Origin: Erigeron canadensis
Taxonomy: Eukaryota; Streptophyta; Magnoliopsida; Asterales; Asteraceae
DNA: 64,000 nucleotides
Direction of reading: 5' to 3'
Assembly (NCBI RefSeq): GCF_010389155.1
Contig: NC_057767.1
Span: 23,261,723 to 23,325,722 of the forward strand
Within the stretch, counting starts at the first letter, position 1, and every line of letters starts with the position of its first letter. Below, one piece after another: positions 58,690 through 64,000 of this stretch. Below the pieces are notes generated by a model, which had not been told where the DNA came from, searched no databases, and saw nothing but the letters and a program-made list of their open reading frames with translations. Made by a program: the position numbers and the translations under genes.

Positions 58690-59844
58690 TTACACAAGGT
58701 TTGAAGGCTTTCCAGACTTCTTTGAGAGTGAGACCTCGTCTGGCCCCCCCACCCTAGGCTTCCTCTCTTTAAAGCTTTCTTTGTCTTTCCTTAAGGCTTG
58801 CGTGGGCCCCCACTTCTAGCCTCACTTCAACAGCTCTCCAAGGAAACCTAGCTTTTCTTTTCTTCATGCTTTGCTAAGGGTGAAGGTTAGATGGGCCCCT
58901 ACCCGAGGTCTCTACTTCCTTTCCTCTTGTCTTCCCCTCTTTCCTAGGCTGGGACCCCGCCTACTCTTTTTCTTTTAGGAGACATCGACATCTTTCAAGA
59001 CTTGTCTATATATATAAATATATATATATATAGTAGTCTAACTTCAATTTAATTTATAATAGAGGAGTGACCCTTTTCAAGGTTTTTCCACCTTAAGCCT
59101 TTAAGGTTTTTCTACCTTAAGCTTTCCCAAGGCTCTCCACCTTAAGCTTTGCCAAGCTTTGACCAAGCCTTCCTTTGCCAAATCTTTTATAAATATATTT
59201 GTATATAATTATTATTATTTTTTACATTATATTGAGACATAAAAATTTGGCTAATTTAGTTCGAGAGTGGGTATAAACCGAACCACACCTCATCAAGTCC
59301 CCCGAGTTCGGGTGTAAGTATTTTCCCTAGATAAGACTTATATTCGAACTTTAAGTTTTTCTTTGGTTTATTTTGTACATGTACCCAGATGCTTCGCTAC
59401 TTCGACATTTCTTTATCTCCTAAGCCTAGAGCAAGCCTAGACATTCCCTCACTTTGAAGCCCGAACATTCAAAGGCGTGTACAATAATAATATGTTCTAA
59501 AATAAATACCATGTATAATGGCATTTAATATAAAGCATGTGCACTTTGCTACATAACATGTCAAAACATGACATTTTTGCAGGAGTGGCTTTCAAGTTTT
59601 TCGATCTCGTAGCTTCGCTAGTCCAGAGAAGAGAGAGTGGAGGTAAGTTTTTCGATCTCGATCTAGTAGTTTTTCGATCACGTAGGTTCTCAAATGCTAA
59701 ACCTCGATACATTTAGTAATATATATATATACTTACGTAATGTTAATGAAACCTAGATTTAGATAAACTTTGCTAGGAAGGAAGGTTTGCCTGTGATACT
59801 TCGACAGCCTTGACCACTTTTCTTTCTTACTTTACACTCCGATC

Positions 59845-59887
<43 letters not shown>

Positions 59888-61560
59888 TTATTTATCAAAC
59901 CAATTGAAGCTTTGTTAACTTCTCTTCTTTTTGTCTTTTTCTGAAAGCTCGACAGCCCTCTAGTCCGATTCTCTCTCCTTTACGCTCGGCTGGGGCCACT
60001 TTAGGGGTATCCTCCTTTCCTTAGCCTCGTTACTTTCTCTCTTAACTTCCCGCTTTCTTTCTTAGCCTCGCTGCTTTCTTTCTTAGCCTCGAAAGATAGG
60101 GTCCGAATATGTATATATTTACGCCCTATCCTAAGCTTCGACATCTTTTTTCCTCTCTTTATATAAGGTTCGATTTCTTTGTCTTTTTATCCGAGCTCCA
60201 CTGAAGGGCCGACTGGGTCCCACTCCAGTGCTTCTTTGACACCTTGTCTGGGCCCCCACCCCAAGCTTCGACTCTCTCTCTCCTCTTGCTAAGCTTCGTT
60301 GGCTTGTCCTTTCCTAAGCTTTGACATATTTTAGATCAGGCCTAGTCCTTAATAAAGCTTCAATCTGTCGAAGCTTCGCAGCCTAAATTTCTTCTCTATC
60401 TAAGCTTCGACTAGACTTCACTTAACTTTGGAGACTCGCCATCATATATATACATAATTGGGGTTTTATTTCAAGTCTCCCAAGTTTGTAGGTAAGGATT
60501 CTTACTCAAATACTTGGACTCAAGCTTTCTTCTATTTCCCTTCCAATTTTTATGTAATTATCTTATTTTCTTTTTCCTTGAACAGCCGTATGGGTGAGGG
60601 AGAAAATAAGAAAGAAAGAATTTTCTTTTTTGAATCAACAGGGAGAAATAAAGGGAGAGAAAGGTATAGATCTTCTTTGCCTTTCTCTATTGAATTGGAT
60701 TTCTATTTTTTTGCATTTGTCTTTTCTTATTTCTTTCCTCTCTTTTGTGAATCGGCGGGAAAGTACAAAAAGAAAAATCTAAAGACCTTATTCCTCGCAG
60801 GAGTTATTAATTCTTTTGGTGTCTCCTTAGCTGGCTGAAGTCAAGAATAATAATACAATTCCAATAAGTCAGATTGGTTATCATGTGAATTAATTCAATG
60901 AGAATTCTAGTGGGATAGTGGGACCACAAGGAATGAGTTGTGTGTAGGAAAATACTTGTGCCCCTTTTCTTTCTTCCCCTTTTCTTTCTTCTGATGTTAG
61001 TCTCTCTCTCTTTCACATGGAGTCCAAAGTTCTCTCCTTTTTCGATCATTTAATTAATTGAACTAGAAAGGAGGAGGTTGGAGGGAGTATTCACGTGTAT
61101 AACGTACTCTAAACTATAAATATATATGGTTGTTTTGCTTGAAAGGTCTGCCCAAGCTTCTCCTCATTGAGCTCAGCTGAAGTCTTGACAAGGTCGAGAC
61201 CTCTTTTGTCCTATCTGAGCTTCGGCATAGGCTCTCCAATTAAACCTTAACCAAAGCCTCGTTGAGCTTATTTATCTTTCCTCACCTTACTTCAACTTAG
61301 ATGAGGACTGGAGCCTGCCAAAACTAAGCCTCAACAGCCTCGCTAGCCTCGCTTTGACTTTTTCTTGCCAAGCTCGACACCTTGTTATTATCTAAGCTTT
61401 GACATTCTTTATCTTTATCTAAGCGAGTTTGAGCTCTAACGATTTTTTTTTTATTTTTTTATTTTGAGCCTCGCTAAGAATAAGTCGAGATAACTGTTTA
61501 AGCTTCGATTTTCTTGAAGCCTCGATTCCTTGGGCTTTTTCAAGAATGTCCATCCCAATT
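58690..61560. repeat. CT-rich tract with recurrent AAGCTTCGAC motif
   Basis: About 2.9 kb of strongly pyrimidine-biased plus strand. AAGCTTCG recurs near 60133, 60263, 60291, 60371, 60402 and 61500, with variants such as AAGCTTTGAC and TAAGCCTCG throughout, and GGGCCCCCACCC near 58741, 58805 and 60250. It contains an (AT)n run (59848-59884). The part at 60440-61140 lacks the motif and may be an insertion. The open frame at 60458-60838 is low-complexity Lys/Phe-rich and not taken as a gene. No repeat unit length is regular. Confidence 0.6.
59848..59884. repeat. (AT)n microsatellite
   Basis: About 37 bp of AT dinucleotides. Confidence 0.9.
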
Positions 61561-62094
61561 AAAGCCTTGACATTTAATTTGATAGTATTGGACTCATCCG
61601 AATCAAGGCTTCAATGATGGCCTTTTCCGTCGTGTTCAGCACCATTACCACCACCACTACTCCCATGGTGTTCAGGTCACCGTTTCCGTCGTCGTCATCA
61701 TCTTCATTAGTCGTCATCAATGGATCTTGAGATATTAAAATCAATGAAGATGTATTGAAAACGAATATTATGCCTCTTTTTTTTGTAAATTCGAATTTTC
61801 TCGGGTGATGAACATATGTAACTTGATAATATGTGATTAGATCTATTCTAACATTTGAACTTGTTAAATTTTATTAGTTATTTAATTGACTTCGTTGTTT
61901 GGTACAGTATTGCATACAAGTTGTTTGATGAAATGTCTAAACCAAAGTTTCTTATATATGATTTAGTATCAAATCAAATTTGATTGAGTATTGCATAAGG
62001 TGTTTGATGAAATATCTAAACCCATGTTTGATAATATGATTTAATCAACTATATGATTCTGAATTAAACTTTTTTGTGTATAGGTTTGTGGACA
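61561..62094. other. Spacer
   Basis: A short GTC/CATCATC-rich patch (61629-61725) and AT-rich DNA. No supported gene. Confidence 0.4.
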
Positions 62095-62679
62095 TAAACT
62101 CCATTTGTTTTGTGGAAATGTATGAGTAACATCAAATTCGATTTTGTATAGCTTTTTGAATCTGTACGTATACAATCAAATTTAATTGTGTATAAGTTTG
62201 TTGATATAAACTCAATTTGTTTTGTGAAAATGTATGAGTAAAATCAAATTTGTTTTTGTATAGCTTTTTAAACCTGTATGTATCCAATCAAATTTGATTG
62301 TGTATAGATTTTTTGATATAAGAATTTTATTTGTTTATGAAAATATATGCTTAAAATCAAATTTGATTATATGCAACTTTGAAGATTTTAACTACAAGAA
62401 TGTGCGATACTTTATGTTTAGAATCAAATGTGATTATGTAAGCTTTACGTATCTATGTTTGTGTAGTTTTATGCTTAAAATCAAATTTGATTATGTGCAG
62501 CTTTGTAGTTTTTAAGGTATCTGTGTTTTTGTAAGTTTATTTGTGTACAATCAAATTTGATTTTGCATTGCAACATGTTGTTTTCTATAAGAATCAAATT
62601 TGATTTTATATGTATTTTCATACTCGTTATGCTGATTATTGTTTTTGACATGTATATTCTCATACAGTTCCCATGTTGA

Positions 62680-62920
62680 AAAAAAACACCTAAAACAAAT
62701 GTTACACAAACATTTCAAACACCAGATGGATCGCAGTTTTTTTTGCCAATAGTTGATTATAAACGACAACCAGTGCTTGGAAAAAAGTATGGAACACTTG
62801 AAAACTATTGGAGAAATTGTAACAAGTGCGGAGGTACGAGTCACAATATCAGGATATGTGGAGGAAAGAAACAAAAAGTAGATGAAAACATGGATACTAA
62901 AGGAGTTGCAAACAATTAGA
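62680..62920 (+). pseudogene. CCHC zinc-knuckle fragment inside the palindrome element
   Basis: A plus-strand frame reads TQTFQTPDGSQFFLPIVDYK, then KYGTLENYWRNCNKCGGTSH and NIRICGGKK, ending at TAG 62918-62920. CNKCGGTSHNIRIC is a CX2CX4HX4C zinc knuckle, as found at the C-terminus of MULE/FAR1-type transposases and in retroviral-type Gag. The context of terminal repeats favours a MULE-like transposase tail. Upstream, one extra base in an A run would place a TGA in frame, so it is frameshifted. An acceptor-like CATACAG lies just before it (about 62661-62667). It may be the only surviving exon. Confidence 0.45.
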
Positions 62921-63433
62921 CAAGCATTTTTTTCTTTAATATACATATTTAGAAATAGATAATTTTTAGTTGTTTACAAACTTTATACTTGGATGATAGT
63001 TTTCATTGGTTGATCATTTGTCTACAGATTATGTTCTTGTTTGACAATCAAATTTGGTTGTGAAATAGATCAATTGTCTTTAGTTCTGTTCCAGATTTAA
63101 ATTTTTAAGGGTTTCTTGATATGGACTCAATTTGTTTTTCTAAATGTATGCATAAAATCAAATTTGATTTTGTATATCTTGTTAAAACTATCCGTATCTA
63201 ATCAAATTTGATTTTGTTTATGTTCATGATATTGACTCTATTTGTTTTCCTAAATGTATGCATAAAATATGATTTTGTATAGCTTTTTGACATTGTATGC
63301 ATAAAATCAAATTTGATTTTTAAATGTTTCTTGATATGGACTCCATTTGTTTTTCTAAATGTATGCATAAAATCAAATATGATTTTTTGTAGCTTTTTTA
63401 ATTTGTAAGTATAAAATCAAATTTATGTTGTAA

Positions 63434-63520
63434 GAGAGGGGGAATCATGACAACGGGGCTTTTTTAAACCTTACACCCTAGAGCGATAGCCGAAGGCCCT
63501 ATTGTCATGATTCTCCCTCT
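63434..63520. repeat. Short 26-bp inverted repeat pair
   Basis: AGAGGGGGAATCATGACAAC (63434-63459 arm) and its inverted partner ATTGTCATGATTCTCCCTCT (63495-63520 arm) match over about 26 bp with four mismatches and enclose a 35-bp loop. It interrupts one palindrome unit of the surrounding element. Confidence 0.7.
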
Positions 63521-63770
63521 GAATCAAAATTTGATTTTACACGTCCCTCCCCAGAGGAGTTTATATCAACAAACCTATACACAATCAAATTTGATTGCAT
63601 ACATATAGTTTCAAAAACCTATACAAAATCAAGTTTGATTTTATTCATATATTTACACAAACAAATGAAGTTTATTGTGGTTTCTATTTTGCTGCAGTGC
63701 TCTAATGCACAAAAGGCATCATTACACATCAAAATATAAGATCCTGGAATTACTAATGGCGGGTCTTTCA

Positions 63771-64000
63771 ATCAACACCTTGAGAACAAGGTGTTATTTT
63801 GGGGGCGAAGTAATGATACGATTCTTCTTCTTATTATTAGCAAGTTATATTAAGTTATTATATAGGGATATTTTACTAGGATCTTATTAGTTGGGTAAGT
63901 CTTAGGGAACAAGTTGGGGATAATCTATATATAAGGCTTTATTATTGTAATCTAATTATGGTTAAATCAAATTAAATGGAGTCTTGGACTTCTTGGAGAT
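63771..64000 (+). mobile_element. Left part of a Ty3/gypsy-type LTR with polypurine tract
   Basis: ACACCTTGAGAACAAGGTGT (a perfect 8-bp inverted repeat) and TTTTGGGGGCGAAGTAA (polypurine tract) are followed at 63814 by TGATACG, the usual order of the 3' end of a plant Ty3/gypsy element. The LTR runs off the right edge. CTATATATAAGG near 63929 is a TATA-like promoter element. Upstream pol is not visible, so this is a truncated or rearranged copy. Confidence 0.5.

Larger units (their letters stand above)
62095..63672. mobile_element. Inverted-repeat element built from palindrome minisatellites
   Basis: Roughly 19 copies of AATCAAATTTGATT or a near variant, a perfect 14-bp palindrome, lie in units of about 45-70 bp separated by GTATAGCTTTTTGAA- and ACTCAATTTGTTTTGTG-type sequence. 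Units on the left (62095-62600) and in 63040-63420 point one way. The last units (about 63557-63672) are an inverted copy of the first (62095-62211), about 80 percent alike. The whole therefore has terminal inverted repeats of about 115 bp, like a MULE or foldback transposon. A zinc-knuckle fragment lies in the middle. Confidence 0.55.

Noticed and set aside
60458..60838. 126-aa plus-strand frame
   Set aside because: Low-complexity Phe/Lys/Ser composition in an AT/CT-biased tract, with no domain.
62095..63672. CRISPR-like array of palindromic repeats
   Set aside because: Repeat units vary in length and sequence, spacers are not unique, and the genome is plant; the array has inverted ends like a transposon.

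Overview
The window looks like nuclear DNA of a flowering plant. It is AT-rich, its genes are split by GT-AG introns and end near AATAAA signals, and most of the sequence is transposable elements and their relics. A kinase joined to phloem-protein-2 (PP2) domains, an F-box/LRR relic of a type I associate with daisy-family genomes, and LTRs opening TGTAACACCCCG together suggest Asteraceae. The species is inference only.

Layout. 0-2 kb: a broken F-box/LRR-type gene. 2-8 kb: AT-rich spacer with microsatellites, a SINE-like copy and two opposed Helitron 3' ends. 8.2-11.1 kb: a probable solo LTR with internal minisatellites. 11.7-12.3 kb: an intact one-exon gene for a small Ser-rich protein with an OCTOPUS-like Cys/His motif. 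12.3-23.3 kb: gene-poor, with Helitron, SINE and hAT-like remains. 23.7-27.8 kb: scattered exon-like segments of an unrecognised minus-strand gene. 28.4-30.1 kb: microsatellites, a 560-bp hAT-type MITE with its target duplication, and a foldback element. 30.7-39.9 kb: a decayed Ty1/copia element (Copia-1) with matching LTRs and target duplication, split by a 3.96-kb solo LTR that has its own target duplication. 40.1-46.4 kb: a much younger Ty1/copia element (Copia-2), nearly open but with two stops, an altered integrase residue and a truncated 5' LTR. 47.2-50.4 kb: the main gene, a six-exon cytoplasmic receptor-like kinase with two C-terminal PP2 modules (848 aa by my model). 50.4-56.0 kb: spacer with palindromes, a small MITE and a SINE-containing triplication. 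56.0-57.5 kb: a 5'-truncated paralogue of the kinase-PP2 gene that has lost the kinase. 57.9-58.3 kb: a foldback MITE. 58.7-61.6 kb: a CT-rich tract carrying a recurring AAGCTTCGAC motif. 62.1-63.7 kb: an inverted-repeat element made of minisatellite units around a perfect palindrome and enclosing a CCHC zinc-knuckle fragment. 63.8 kb to the end: the start of a Ty3/gypsy-type LTR.

The genes do not form a pathway. The window is a gene-poor locus where a kinase-PP2 family has partly duplicated and transposons have nested in the neighbouring DNA. No rRNA, tRNA gene, CRISPR array or bacterial-type operon is visible. All exon models, LTR limits and divergence counts were made by eye.
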